DNA of 33,082 bases from an uncultured Clostridia bacterium (GTDB lineage: Bacteria; Bacillota; Clostridia; TANB77; CAG-508), in assembly GCA_934141475.1 (NCBI GenBank), contig CAKPCG010000020.1, positions 1-33,082 of the forward strand, read 5' to 3'. Positions 32,776-33,082 of this stretch are shown piece after piece. The notes beneath the pieces are model-generated. The model did no database searches. It was not told where the DNA came from and saw only the letters and a program-made list of their open reading frames with translations. The position numbers and the translations under genes were made by a program. Every line of letters starts with the position of its first letter. The first letter of the stretch is position 1.

Positions 32776-33082
32776 TTATTTTTTTATTCTATCTACTTTA
32801 TATAAAACATCATATTCTTCTTTGGTAGGTTCTTCCCAAAATGATTCTAATTTTTTCATTAATCCTTCATTTAAATAGAAATCTGATCCGCCATTTCCTT
32901 CTTTTACTCGTTTATTTCTTTCTGCAATATTTTGTTTCCAAGTTTCATCATCAACACATACATAATGAATTTCACAATCTACACTATTATTTTTATAATA
33001 TTCTCTTAGTTCTTTTCTATCTCTATGTGACCATAAACCTCTTTCAAATATTACATTAGCACCTGCTTGTGCAATCTCTCCA
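32776..33082 (-). CDS. P-loop (AAA_33-type) kinase, C-terminal part (cut by window edge)
   Basis: About 101 C-terminal codons are present. EIAQAGANVIFERGLWSHRD followed by RKELREYYKNN, IHYVCVDDETWKQNIAERNK and FYLNEGLMKKLESFWEEP fit small zeta-toxin-like or phosphotransferase P-loop kinases of the AAA_33 group, with the lid arginines in ERNKRVKE. The Walker A motif lies beyond base 33082. The substrate is unknown; relatives modify antibiotics or small metabolites, which cannot be judged here. It ends at TAA (32776-32778), 83 bases from the tnpV terminator on the other strand. Confidence 0.7.
   Translation of the reverse strand, partial: GEIAQAGANVIFERGLWSHRDRKELREYYKNNSVDCEIHYVCVDDETWKQNIAERNKRVKEGNGGSDFYLNEGLMKKLESFWEEPTKEEYDVLYKVDRIKK

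Noticed and set aside
1..33082. CRISPR arrays, tRNA or rRNA genes
   Set aside because: I saw no regularly spaced repeats, no cloverleaf-like segments with TTCGA arms and no rRNA sequence on either strand. Absence of a tRNA(CCG) here says nothing about the whole genome.

Overview
The window is about 33 kb of very AT-rich chromosomal DNA, and nearly every gene lies on the minus strand. Strong AGGAGG-type ribosome sites, an RNase Y, a PASTA kinase with its PP2C partner, a T-box leader and a SpoIIQ-like M23 protein point to an uncultured, probably gut-associated clostridial Firmicute. This taxonomic call is inference; there is no rRNA here.

Layout, left to right: the 5' end of miaB, rpe, the signalling pair prkC/prpC, an M50 site-2 protease and rny (1-6483). 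Next is a surface-glycan block (6526-13184): a GT2, a GT11-like transferase, a two-gene version of the fucokinase/GDP-fucose pyrophosphorylase Fkp, and an O-antigen-ligase-type polymerase. Two prepilin-like surface proteins follow (13198-17044), separated by fused remnants of a tyrosine recombinase and an ISAs1 transposase. Then come a GT10 fucosyltransferase, a HAD phosphatase and a NagZ-type GH3 enzyme (to 19891). The T-box-controlled DUF1653-ileS operon occupies 20023-23866. An M23 protein, an unknown protein, greA, a divergent secF/secD pair and an HD-domain protein follow (24136-29334). The right end is accessory: a plus-strand OPRT-like gene, small proteins, an XRE regulator with a DUF2975 membrane protein, transposase debris, a broken tnpV and a partial P-loop kinase.

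The main observation concerns the codon CGG. Scanning every gene by eye, I found CGG in the reading frame at only four places in roughly 9,500 codons: prkC (skipped base 3027), prpC (3632), the O-antigen ligase (12944) and the HD protein (29186). At exactly these four places the reading frame must move forward by one base for the protein to continue into its conserved part. Each time the restored codon is GGN (glycine), and in PrkC it restores the glycine expected in the ATP-binding loop. Out of frame, CGG occurs in coding sequence about 37 times without harm. Assembly errors would not be expected to pick one rare codon four times out of four. The simplest reading is that this lineage no longer reads CGG as an ordinary arginine codon and uses CGGN as an obligatory or regulated +1 frameshift (or quadruplet) signal.

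Other points of interest are the split GDP-fucose salvage pathway next to two candidate fucosyltransferases, the FGE-like C-terminus of one pilin-like protein, several hairpins that cover ribosome sites or start codons, and a short, divergent SecD/SecF pair.
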